Shown here: one piece after another, positions 1 through 6,776 of the stretch | How positions within the stretch are numbered: position 1 is the first letter of the stretch | Layout of the letters: each line of letters starts with the position of its first letter | From: DATMXS01 sp050260275 | Lineage (GTDB): Bacteria > Acidobacteriota > Terriglobia > Bryobacterales > Bryobacteraceae | Direction of reading: 5' to 3' | Length of the DNA: 16,104 bases | NCBI GenBank assembly: GCA_050260275.1 | Contig: JBLNBX010000268.1 | Coordinates: 1-16,104, forward strand | Notes under the pieces: model-generated | Database searches by the model: none | Seen by the model: only the letters and a program-made list of their open reading frames with translations | What the model was told of the DNA's origin: nothing | Made by a program: the position numbers and the translations under genes

Positions 1-424
1 CGGTGAACGCTTTCCCGTCCGCGGGCGTGACGAGCACAACGCTGCCGCGGGCCTCGTCAATGATCCTGATTACTCCAAGGTCTCTAAGGTACTGGAGCGC
101 CGCATCCTTGTTCGCGAAGGCCTTTTCGACGAACACGACCAGATTGGTGTTGATTCGTGCCGCGGCCCGTGAGCCGTACATATCCGGCGACCGGTAGATA
201 TAAGTGGTGCCCTTCGGGTAGCTATCCAGTACGGGATGAGACTTGAAGGTTCTTCCCGTGTTGCCTTCCAGTTTGCCGACAACCAAGGGGCCATTCACGC
301 GGGCTTCTTCCATCGTCTCAAAGGTCGCCTGGTTCCCTTGGCCGCCGGCGTAGTCCAGCGCAAGAAGACCAGACGAGGACAATAGCGCAGCCGCGAGCGC
401 CAGAGATAACTGCATCTTGAGCAT
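1..424 (-). CDS. Exported two-lobe alpha/beta-hydrolase-like protein, N-terminal part only (runs off left edge)
   Basis: This minus-strand gene starts at 424 and is still open at base 1, so only its first 141 residues are visible. A Sec-type signal peptide (MLKMQLSLALAAALL, then SSSGLLA) is followed by mature sequence closely matching the next gene upstream: ATFETMEEAR versus ATFETLEEAH, HPVLDSYPKGTTYIYRSPDM versus HPVLDNYPKGTTFVYRSPNM, and RGSVVLVTP versus TGSIVLVTP. It is a tandem paralogue of the 438-2414 gene. Its start lies 13 bp past that gene's stop, and its ribosome site TAAGGAG (434-440) includes the stop codon, so the two are probably one translationally coupled operon. It lacks the Pro/Gly-rich insert of its partner. 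The visible part corresponds to the inactive-looking first lobe. The catalytic lobe, if present, is outside the window, so enzymatic activity is inferred only from the paralogue. Confidence 0.85.
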   Translation of the reverse strand, partial: MLKMQLSLALAAALLSSSGLLALDYAGGQGNQATFETMEEARVNGPLVVGKLEGNTGRTFKSHPVLDSYPKGTTYIYRSPDMYGSRAAARINTNLVVFVEKAFANKDAALQYLRDLGVIRIIDEARGSVVLVTPADGKAFT

Positions 425-433
425 CGATCAAAT

Positions 434-440
434 CTCCTTA
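434..440 (-). promoter_or_regulatory. Ribosome binding site overlapping the preceding stop codon
   Basis: The minus-strand heptamer TAAGGAG contains the TAA stop of the 438-2414 gene and the Shine-Dalgarno core AGGAG. It lies 9 nt before the ATG at 424. The arrangement fixes the start of the downstream paralogue and suggests termination-coupled translation. Confidence 0.7.
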
Positions 441-2414
441 TTTTGCGTGCGGATTGTACTTGATCGCGCCGGTCTGCTGATCGCGCGAGAAGTGCTTCAT
501 GTACTCCCAGGCGATTTTGGCGTACTCGGGGTACAAGGCGTGGATAATGTCCTTAATGTAGTTGAGGGCGACCATCGGAACGCCCTGGTCGTTGTTCAGA
601 TACCAGGTATGCGAGGCGTATTCGCCGTTGAGGGTCTCTACGGTATAGAGATCACCCTTGAAGCCGGAGAGCTTGTAGGTGTTGAAATCGAATGTGAACG
701 GCGCAACCCCGTTCCATCCCGCCCAGCGCTTGATCTGACCGGCGAGGTTATCGTTGATGCGGCCCTCAGCAGCCTGCAGGCGGCGCACATCGTAGGAGGA
801 CGTGGAAAGGTAGATCGGCAACTGGGTGCCGCTGAATCTCGCCTCCGCCGCGGGAGTTGGCTCGATGTTCGTGCCTGCGATGGGAGCGATGGCGGCGAAC
901 AGGCGGGGCTCGTAGTAGCCCACGGTATAGGTGGCTCCGCCGCCCATGGAGTAGCCGGTGGCGTAGACGCGCGAGGGGTCCAGGCTCGGATACGTGGCGA
1001 GCATGTACTTGACTAACGCCGTAAGGGCCGGGCCGCGGATGTCGTTGGGCAGGTTCTGATGATCCGCCGCCACCACTGCGACGCGCTCTTTGCCCGCCAG
1101 CGTCAAGAGGCCGAACTCGTCCACAAACTGCCGCGCCTCATCGCCGCCGCCATGGTTGGCAAGGATCAAGGGCACAGTACCCTTAGGCGCGGTCCCGTCC
1201 AGGACTTCCCGGGGCAGGTACTCATACCAGGTGTCCAGGTATTCGCCCTCCTGTGTCTTCATGGCGGCGAAGCGGTCTTCGCCCTGGTGCTTGATCAGGT
1301 GGATACCATCTTTCGTCACCCCGTTGATCAAAGCATTGCGCTCGCAAAGTGAGTACGGGGCCTGATCCATGCTGTAACCGCTAAAGGGGATGCCCACGCT
1401 GTATACGCCGGCAAGCGCGACGGGCACGCGCATCGCCTTGATGAACATGTCATAGTAGGCGGCCTTGATCGCCGCGGGCAGGTCGACCGGAGCAGCGTTT
1501 GCCACAACGACCTGCCGGAGCGGAAATTTCTGGTTGTAATGGGTGACGACGTCGCCAGCCGTCCTCATGGCGTCGACACCGTTGGCAGCCTTATACTTCT
1601 CGACGACGGCTTCGGGGGCATTCACGAGATAGACAGGAATGAACGTGGATACCTTGCGCACTTCGTCCATCCCGCCTCCCACCAGCAGCGCGCCGGCAAT
1701 GCGGCTGGCGCAGTCGAAGGTCCCGGCGACGTGGTTATTGAAGAACGTGGCGCCTCCGCCAACTCCGATGAAATAGACATAGGCGAAGCCGCCGAAGTAT
1801 TCCGCGTCGGCGTACGTAACCGGGCCTCGGCCCGCCTGAACGCCGGAAGCCTGCTGAGACAACATTGCCGTCTGGAGGGCATAGTAGTGGGCCATGTCGG
1901 CGGCGCCGAACGTCTTGCCTACGGGCGTGACGAGCACGATCGAGCCCGTGGCTTCGTTCACAATATCGATCAGGCCTGCGGCCTTCAGATAGGCCAGAGC
2001 CGCATCCTTGGTGTCGAAATGCTGTTCGACGTAGACGATCAGGTTTGTATTCATTCTCGCCGCCGCGCGGCCGCCGTACATGTTGGGCGAGCGGTAGACG
2101 AAGGTCGTCCCTTTCGGGTAGTTGTCCAGCACCGGGTGACCGACATAGGTCCTCGGTCGACGCGCAGCGGCGCGTCCCGGTGCGCCCGGACCTCCCGGAG
2201 CGGCGGCCCCGGGCGGGCCGAAACCGGGGGTGCCGGGAGGCGGCATCGTGACGCCACCTGAATACGTCCCCACCACGGCTGGCGCACTCTTGTGCGCTTC
2301 CTCAAGCGTCTCGAAGGTTGCCTTGTTGCCGGTCTCGCCGGTGAAGTTCCGTGCCGGCGCGGCGCCACACAAGAGCAGGACCAAAAGAATGGCAATCATC
2401 GTTGTCTTACACAT
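438..2414 (-). CDS. Exported PHB-depolymerase/esterase-like protein with an inactive N-terminal hydrolase lobe
   Basis: About 658 residues from the ATG at 2414. An in-frame ATG at 2441 would add MPHWDSWLL, but the chosen start gives a normal signal peptide (MCKTTMIAILLVLLL, then CGAAPA) and a usable leader behind the candidate promoter. Residues 56-87 are Pro/Gly/Ala-rich, probably a flexible linker. The C-terminal lobe (about 395-630) is an alpha/beta-hydrolase of the PHB-depolymerase/feruloyl-esterase type: oxyanion motif HGGG (421-424), nucleophile elbow GYSMGGG (Ser489), FAAIAPIAG after it, likely acid Asp542 (SSYDVRR) and likely base His602 (YASHTWY). The N-terminal lobe (about 90-290) repeats the same fold pattern but reads GVGGGAT at the elbow and EQHF at the oxyanion position, so it should be inactive. 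The substrate is unknown; an extracellular ester or polyester is a family-based inference. It is the first gene of an operon with the paralogue at 1-424. Confidence 0.88.
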   Translation of the reverse strand: MCKTTMIAILLVLLLCGAAPARNFTGETGNKATFETLEEAHKSAPAVVGTYSGGVTMPPPGTPGFGPPGAAAPGGPGAPGRAAARRPRTYVGHPVLDNYPKGTTFVYRSPNMYGGRAAARMNTNLIVYVEQHFDTKDAALAYLKAAGLIDIVNEATGSIVLVTPVGKTFGAADMAHYYALQTAMLSQQASGVQAGRGPVTYADAEYFGGFAYVYFIGVGGGATFFNNHVAGTFDCASRIAGALLVGGGMDEVRKVSTFIPVYLVNAPEAVVEKYKAANGVDAMRTAGDVVTHYNQKFPLRQVVVANAAPVDLPAAIKAAYYDMFIKAMRVPVALAGVYSVGIPFSGYSMDQAPYSLCERNALINGVTKDGIHLIKHQGEDRFAAMKTQEGEYLDTWYEYLPREVLDGTAPKGTVPLILANHGGGDEARQFVDEFGLLTLAGKERVAVVAADHQNLPNDIRGPALTALVKYMLATYPSLDPSRVYATGYSMGGGATYTVGYYEPRLFAAIAPIAGTNIEPTPAAEARFSGTQLPIYLSTSSYDVRRLQAAEGRINDNLAGQIKRWAGWNGVAPFTFDFNTYKLSGFKGDLYTVETLNGEYASHTWYLNNDQGVPMVALNYIKDIIHALYPEYAKIAWEYMKHFSRDQQTGAIKYNPHAK

Positions 2415-2455
2415 AAGCAGCCAGGAATCCCAATGTGGCATCGCAAATTCGCTCC

Positions 2456-2485
2456 ATTGTACATGCGCGCGGTCCGAGCACTCAA
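2456..2485 (-). promoter_or_regulatory. Candidate sigma-70-type promoter of the hydrolase operon
   Basis: Read on the minus strand, TTGAGT (2480-2485) is followed after 18 nt by TACAAT (2456-2461). The match is 4/6 to the -35 consensus and 5/6 to the -10. Transcription would begin near 2449, leaving about 35 nt before the ATG at 2414 and almost no leader before the alternative ATG at 2441, which favours the inner start. By eye only. Confidence 0.4.
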
Positions 2486-2491
2486 CGGACC
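2471..2491. promoter_or_regulatory. Inverted repeat across the -35 box, possible operator
   Basis: GGTCCG (2471-2476) and CGGACC (2486-2491) form a perfect 6-bp inverted repeat with a 9-nt centre. That centre contains the candidate -35 hexamer of the hydrolase promoter. The geometry fits a dimeric repressor site, but no cognate regulator gene lies in the window. The alternative is a chance stem in GC-rich DNA. Confidence 0.3.
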
Positions 2492-2513
2492 ATTTCCTTG
2501 TCGCACCCTAATT

Positions 2514-2893
2514 TTAGAACGCAATCATGAGCGAATTGCCGGTGATGGGATCGGCGCCGCGTTCGAGGAAGGACCCCATCAAGGGGCGCACCCAGACTGA
2601 TCCTCAGGAGGGATCTGCGACATGCTCGCGGCCACGACCGCCAGGGCTCCTCGCGGTGAATCAGCAACCACGCGGAGGATGCCGCTTCCGTGTTGGAGCC
2701 ATTCGGCCGCGCCCCGTGCCTCGGCGGTTCGGCCTGCGAGCACGATGCCCGGCGTAAAGACGCTGCTTAAGTAGTAACTCTCGGAGTGACCTGCATCAGG
2801 GTGGCCAGGTGTCAGGACACCAGAGGTGCTCGAGGGTGTCACGATCACACAGAATGCGAGACTGAATAGCACGTATCGACATCGCGTGCTCCT
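2514..2893 (-). pseudogene. Probable frameshifted remnant of a small exported protein gene, unknown family
   Basis: On the minus strand an AGGAG (2889-2893) sits 6 nt before an ATG at 2882, but that frame ends after 28 codons. A neighbouring frame carries a signal-peptide-like stretch (VLFSLAFCVIVTPSSTSG) and continues with GC-rich third positions to SMSQIPPEDQ, ending at a stop near 2579. The third frame then takes over with VWVRPLMGSFLERGADPIT and ends GNSLMIAF at a TAA (2514-2516), again with coding-like codons. Good initiation signals, signal peptide and C-terminus lying in three different frames suggest a gene broken by at least two indels. I recognise no family; the GADP motif is faintly ankyrin-like but too short to use. 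Chance open frames in GC-rich DNA remain possible. Confidence 0.3.
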
Positions 2894-3159
2894 AATTTGG
2901 GAACCGAGCCATAGTATCACTTAACTGACGAGCTGATGGCCATCATCTGTCACCAGTGGCAGCCGTAGTGCGGCAGATCAGACCCAGCTAACGGCATACG
3001 ACGGCCTTCAGATGGGTCGAATACGTGGAGGGGCTGGCTTAGTCTTGATAACGTACAGACTACTGGATTTCGTGGCTTCGGACTCGCCGGAGCCAGCGTG
3101 ATTACGTGATTGGCGGAGCGCCAGGAAACAGCTCTGACGCCCCGCCTCGTAGTCGGGTG

Positions 3160-4842
3160 TTAGGACAGGAGGATCCTGCGGATTTCGCCTTCCGGATCGT
3201 TAACCATCCGGCACTCGTTATCGAAGACCATCGTCGGGCACCGGTCCGGCTCGAAGGGATCCCACTTCAGCCCCGGCTGGCTCGGATCGCCCGTCTTGGC
3301 GAAATTGGTCCAGGCCGTCGCCATCTTCTTCGCCAGCGCCCGAGCTTCCGGCCCGTTGCCGGTCCCCTGGGCGCAGCGCAGGGTGTTGTCGAAGCAGAAC
3401 GCCAGTTCAGCCGTGTGCCACGCGCCGGCATCCTCGAGCATCGGGGACTGCCAGGTAAAGTACCACGTGTAGGCGGGCGCAGCCTTCTGGTTGTACTTCA
3501 GCGTGGCCATGCGCGTGACGTTGTTGCGCAAGGCGATTCCATTCAGTCCGCCGCCCCTGCACATATAGGAGAGGGTGCGAATGCTCTTGTTCGGATACGC
3601 TTTCTTCAACGCCTCCGCGAGCGCCTTGGCCTTGGTCTCACCGTAACTCCTGGTGAGCATCTCCAGCCACTCGGCTTCGGTAGGCTTGGACGCCATGGAG
3701 TTGCCTTCCTCGCTTACCGAGCCGAACAGTATCGGAATGTCCTTCGAGATCTCCGGCGCGGCATCGAAGAACGAGCGCATGGTGATGGTGCGGCCGTCAA
3801 CCGTCGGCCCCGAACCCACGCGCGGCTTGGCGGTACCCGGCGCCGGGGTAGGCCCACCAGCGCCCATCGGCGGGTTCATCTTAGCCGCGACCTGATTGGC
3901 AACCTCGTTCAACCTGGCCCATTCCATCTTCTGCAGTTGGGCGATGTTCCTGACGCCCAGCTGGGCAAACACCCGCTTGGCGTACTCTCTCGACTGCTCG
4001 AGATCGGGAGGATTGCCGCCCCCGCCCGACTGGGCCGACGCGCGGTGAATCAGACCCTTGGCCGAGGGCATGCCGAGCAGCGTGGTCACCTTGGAGCCTC
4101 CGCCCGACTGGCCGTAGATCATGATCCGGTCCGGATCGCCGCCGAAATTGGCGATGTTCTCCTGAACCCAGCGAAGCGCCGCCACCAGATCCGTCATCCC
4201 GACGTTGACGGATTCCTCGTACGCCGCCCCGCCGATCGGGGACACGTCGAGAAAGCCGAGGACGTTGAGACGGTGATTGACTGTAACCGACACGACGTCG
4301 TGATGCCGGGCCAGTTGCGCCCCGTCCTGGGAGGCGAGTTCGTAGGCGGAACCGAAGGTGAAACCGCCGCCATGAATGTAGAACATCACGGGGCGATTGC
4401 CGCTCAGGCTGGGCGTCCAGATGTTCAGCTTGAGCATGTCCTCGCTTTGCCAGCCGTCGGTCCACTGCTGAAGGAACGTCTGTTCAATCGCCCAGTTGTG
4501 CAGCCGTTGCGGGCAATTCGGGCCATAGATCAGGGCAGGGTATTCGCCGTCCCATGGCTGGGGCGGTTTGGCCGGGAGCCACCGGTTCTCGCCCCCAGTA
4601 TCCGCACCGTACGGGACGCCTTTGAACGTAAGAACTCCGTCCTCGATATACCCGCGCACCTTACCGTATCGCGTATTCGCAACCGCAGATCGCGGCGTGC
4701 TGCAGGTGGCTGCTCCCGAAGACTGGGCAGCTCTGCCTTCCGGATTGCACGCGGTTCCTGCCAGCGCGGCCACGCCTGCCGTGACCGACAGCAGTTGACG
4801 GCGATTCAGTCTGAAACTGTCTTCCGCACTCGACTTGGACAC
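3160..4842 (-). CDS. Tat-exported type B carboxylesterase (para-nitrobenzyl esterase family)
   Basis: About 560 residues, from a GTG at 4842 placed 5 nt after a strong AAAGGAG. A GTG 36 nt further out (4878) is open but has no comparable site. The N-terminus has a twin-arginine signal (LNRRQLLSVTAGVAALAG, Arg14-Arg15) ending in TAC, so Tat export is likely and lipid attachment at Cys32 conceivable though its lipobox is atypical. Family hallmarks in order: FKGVPYG, SEDMLKLNIWTP, oxyanion HGGGF (157-161), nucleophile elbow GQSGGG (Ser246), acid Glu379 in SVSEEGNS, and base His476 in GAWHTAELAF. The triad is complete and the length normal for the family, so it should be an active serine esterase outside the cytoplasm. 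The natural substrate cannot be read from sequence. It is transcribed in the same direction as the hydrolase pair but is 745 bp away, so probably a separate unit. Confidence 0.92.
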   Translation of the reverse strand: MSKSSAEDSFRLNRRQLLSVTAGVAALAGTACNPEGRAAQSSGAATCSTPRSAVANTRYGKVRGYIEDGVLTFKGVPYGADTGGENRWLPAKPPQPWDGEYPALIYGPNCPQRLHNWAIEQTFLQQWTDGWQSEDMLKLNIWTPSLSGNRPVMFYIHGGGFTFGSAYELASQDGAQLARHHDVVSVTVNHRLNVLGFLDVSPIGGAAYEESVNVGMTDLVAALRWVQENIANFGGDPDRIMIYGQSGGGSKVTTLLGMPSAKGLIHRASAQSGGGGNPPDLEQSREYAKRVFAQLGVRNIAQLQKMEWARLNEVANQVAAKMNPPMGAGGPTPAPGTAKPRVGSGPTVDGRTITMRSFFDAAPEISKDIPILFGSVSEEGNSMASKPTEAEWLEMLTRSYGETKAKALAEALKKAYPNKSIRTLSYMCRGGGLNGIALRNNVTRMATLKYNQKAAPAYTWYFTWQSPMLEDAGAWHTAELAFCFDNTLRCAQGTGNGPEARALAKKMATAWTNFAKTGDPSQPGLKWDPFEPDRCPTMVFDNECRMVNDPEGEIRRILLS

Positions 4843-4847
4843 CTCGT

Positions 4848-4854
4848 CTCCTTT
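4848..4854 (-). promoter_or_regulatory. Ribosome binding site deciding the GTG start of the carboxylesterase
   Basis: The minus-strand AAAGGAG ends 5 nt before the GTG at 4842. It places the twin-arginine motif at residues 14-15, a normal position for a Tat signal, and argues against the outer GTG at 4878. Confidence 0.7.
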
Positions 4855-5247
4855 CAGGGCGCATCCGCGCCGGTTCACTGGCGCCTAGAAGTGCGCTCAC
4901 GCGCAGCTTCCGGACTTCCTCACAGACTCCTGCCGGCCCGTGGACGATCGCTGTCTTGACCGATGGCTGCTCCAACTGCAAATGCACAACCGCGATCAGT
5001 TGCGCGGGAAACCGGCCGCATCATGAGGGTCGAATGTAGCGCAACCCGGAAACCGTGTCAAACCCTTTCAAACAGGGAGTGGCGAAACCGGAGAAGTATC
5101 TGCAAGCTCAATCGCTTACTAAGAGAACGCGCATGGCAGAGGCGGCTTCTGCCGGGGCGGCCGGAGGACCCTTCTAGCACGGGCGGAGCCAGCCGGGCCG
5201 TGCAACCGCTTCCCCCAACGCGCTATGCTTCTTTTTCCGTTCACAGT

Positions 5248-5252
5248 AGGAG
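5248..5252 (+). promoter_or_regulatory. Ribosome binding site deciding the TTG start of the PurF-like gene
   Basis: AGGAG lies 5 nt before a TTG at 5258. The only upstream ATG in frame (5225) has no Shine-Dalgarno match and would add 11 residues before the conserved beta strand GLFALSVD. This start decides what occupies the N-terminal nucleophile position. Confidence 0.65.
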
Positions 5253-5257
5253 TACGC

Positions 5258-6604
5258 TTGGCCGGTTTATTCGCACTCAGCGTCGATGCCAGCTTTGGTA
5301 ACGACGCCTTCCTGGAGGACCTCTTCTGGGGCACGTTCTATCACCAGCACCTCGGCGAGGCCTACGCGGGCCTTTCCACCTGCAAAGACGGTGTGTTCCA
5401 GATTCGCACGCACCGCGGGCGCTTCCGCTCCACGTTCAGCGACGATCTCGGCGGGCTCGTGGGGACCGAAGGCATCGGGTACTGCGGAATCGTAAGGGAG
5501 CCGTACTTCACCGATTCGCGGCTGGGGAAGCTGTCCGCGTGTTTCTCGGGAAATATCACGAATTTGGACGAGCTCCTCGGGCGGTTCAAGGGCCAGGGGC
5601 ACGTGTTCACGCGCGGTGACGACATCGAGATACTCACCGTGCTGATCGCGCATGGGAACAGTGTGGCCGAAGGAATCCAGAAGGCATTCTGCGAGGCCAA
5701 GGGCGCTCTATCGCTCCTTGTGCTGACCGCGGACGGGGTCTATGCCGCCCGCAGCCCCGCAGGGCACTGGCCGCTGATCATAGGCGAGAAGGACGGCGCG
5801 GTAGTGGCGGCGTCCGAATCCGGCGGCTTCTCGAACCTCGGCTACCGCCGCGTTCGGGACGTCGAGCCGGGCGAGATCATTCGCCTGAAAGACGGCCGCT
5901 GGGAGACGATGTGCAAGACCGAGTGCCAGCGGAGGCAGGCGTGCAGCTTCTACTGGGTGTACACGGGCTTCCCGAGCAGCGTTTTCGAAGGCGTGCCGGA
6001 TTCGCTGGTACGCAAGCGGCTGGGGGCGGCGCTTGCGGCGCGCGACATCGCCAAAGGCTTCATTCCCGACGTGGTGATTCCCGTGCCCGATTCCGGCAGA
6101 TTCCACGCCATCGGGTATCAACAGGAGTTCTGCAGGCAGATGATGGCGGGCAAGATCTCACGGGTGCCGCTGTATGACGAACTGCTGCTCAAGTATCCCT
6201 ATGCCGGGCGCAGTTTCACCCCGCGCGACCAGAAGCAGCGTGTGAAAGAAGCCCGCATCAAGCTGCTGGCGAGCGGCGAGGATTGCACGGGCAAGGTCGT
6301 CGTGGTCTGCGACGATTCCATAGTGCGCGGAACGCAATCGCAGATGGACCTGGTGCCGAAACTCCGCGGCGCAGGCGTAAAAGAGATCCACTTCAGGATT
6401 TCCAATCCTGAGCTGCGGTCGCATTGCCCGTGGGGCAAGACCACGAAGAAGGGGGAACTGCTGGCCGACCGCATCCCGGCGCATGCCGACCGCGCCCGCT
6501 ATCTCGGAGTCGAGGATCTCCAGTACAACACCATAGAAGACCTCGCGGCTGCCATCGGGCGTCCGCTCGAGACGCTGTGCGTGGATTGCGACCTGAAGCT
6601 GTAG
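5258..6604 (+). CDS. Amidophosphoribosyltransferase (PurF) homologue lacking the glutaminase nucleophile
   Basis: About 448 residues from the TTG. True PurF makes phosphoribosylamine from PRPP and glutamine in the cytoplasm, the first step of purine synthesis. The C-terminal phosphoribosyltransferase half looks intact: VIPVPDSG (273-280), YAGRSFTPRDQKQR, and the PRPP loop VVVVCDDSIVRGT (347-359). The four cysteines that bind a 4Fe-4S cluster in B. subtilis-type PurF have counterparts at Cys229 (CSFYWVY), Cys390 (SHCPWG), Cys441 and Cys444 (CVDC). The N-terminal Ntn half is recognisable by GDDIEIL and DVEPGEII, but the usual MCGIxGI start reads (M)AGLFAL, the oxyanion Asn motif HNGN reads FSGN (96-99), and the Arg of the RY(S/P)T motif reads GYCG. 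Glutamine hydrolysis therefore seems impossible. It may use free ammonia or another amine, or a partner glutaminase. It is monocistronic, with no purine genes beside it. I give no symbol because orthology to PurF is uncertain. Confidence 0.88.
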   Translation: MAGLFALSVDASFGNDAFLEDLFWGTFYHQHLGEAYAGLSTCKDGVFQIRTHRGRFRSTFSDDLGGLVGTEGIGYCGIVREPYFTDSRLGKLSACFSGNITNLDELLGRFKGQGHVFTRGDDIEILTVLIAHGNSVAEGIQKAFCEAKGALSLLVLTADGVYAARSPAGHWPLIIGEKDGAVVAASESGGFSNLGYRRVRDVEPGEIIRLKDGRWETMCKTECQRRQACSFYWVYTGFPSSVFEGVPDSLVRKRLGAALAARDIAKGFIPDVVIPVPDSGRFHAIGYQQEFCRQMMAGKISRVPLYDELLLKYPYAGRSFTPRDQKQRVKEARIKLLASGEDCTGKVVVVCDDSIVRGTQSQMDLVPKLRGAGVKEIHFRISNPELRSHCPWGKTTKKGELLADRIPAHADRARYLGVEDLQYNTIEDLAAAIGRPLETLCVDCDLKL

Positions 6605-6630
6605 CGCCTTAGGTCCCCGGCCCGCTCACG

Positions 6631-6676
6631 GCTGGCCGGCTATGCGCAGGCCAGCAGCAAAGGCGGCAGAACCGCC
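6631..6676. terminator. Stem-loops between convergent genes, possible weak terminators
   Basis: In the 172-bp convergent gap, GCTGGCC (6631-6637) pairs with GGCCAGC (6649-6655), 7 bp around an 11-nt loop just after the PurF-like stop. GGCGG (6662-6666) pairs with CCGCC (6672-6676) and on the minus strand is followed by TTTGCTG. Neither has a proper U-tract, so intrinsic termination is doubtful. No gene is supported in this gap. Confidence 0.25.
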
Positions 6677-6776
6677 CTCAAGCGCTCTGCCGCAGGATCG
6701 TCCGGGCAAGCAATAGCAGCCGGAGCGCGCGCCTCACGCTTCGAACAGAACGCCTGATCCCTCGCGCACGCCGCGA

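Larger units (their letters stand above)
2415..3159. other. 745-bp gap between the two hydrolase genes
   Basis: No intact gene is convincing here. It holds the candidate promoter and operator (2456-2491), a probable decayed minus-strand gene (2514-2893), and a stretch from about 2894 to 3159 without coding character. Within the latter, GGCTTCGG (3074-3081) and CCGGAGCC (3087-3094) form an 8-bp stem with one G-U pair and a 5-nt loop, about 65 nt past the carboxylesterase stop. It has no U-tract, so it is at best a weak terminator. Confidence 0.6.
4843..5257. other. 415-bp divergent intergenic region
   Basis: This gap lies between the divergent carboxylesterase and PurF-like genes and must hold both promoters. 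I found no convincing gene. Frames spanning about 4963-5301 (plus) and 5119-5334 (minus) are Arg/Pro-rich and lack family features. A possible -10 for the PurF-like gene is TATGCT at 5224-5229, but its -35 is poor. A 6-bp stem, GGCAGA (5135-5140) with TCTGCC (5148-5153), has no evident role. Confidence 0.5.

Noticed and set aside
417..1016. Plus-strand open frame antisense to the exported hydrolase
   Set aside because: Shadow of a well-supported minus-strand gene; no domain, signal or ribosome site.
1539..2261. 240-codon plus-strand frame antisense to the exported hydrolase
   Set aside because: Arg/Gly/Asp-rich composition with no recognisable motif; antisense shadow.
2934..2945. 12-bp palindrome TGATGGCCATCA
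   Set aside because: Short, not near a supported start, and not repeated nearby; too likely by chance in a 16-kb window.
3106..4959. 617-codon plus-strand open frame antisense to the carboxylesterase
   Set aside because: It mirrors a gene with a full catalytic triad; its product is Arg/Gly/His-rich with no family features, as expected for an antisense frame in GC-rich DNA.
4963..5301. Plus-strand frame filling the divergent gap before the PurF-like gene
   Set aside because: Arg/Ser/Pro-rich, no domain, no ribosome site, and it overlaps the supported start of the PurF-like gene.
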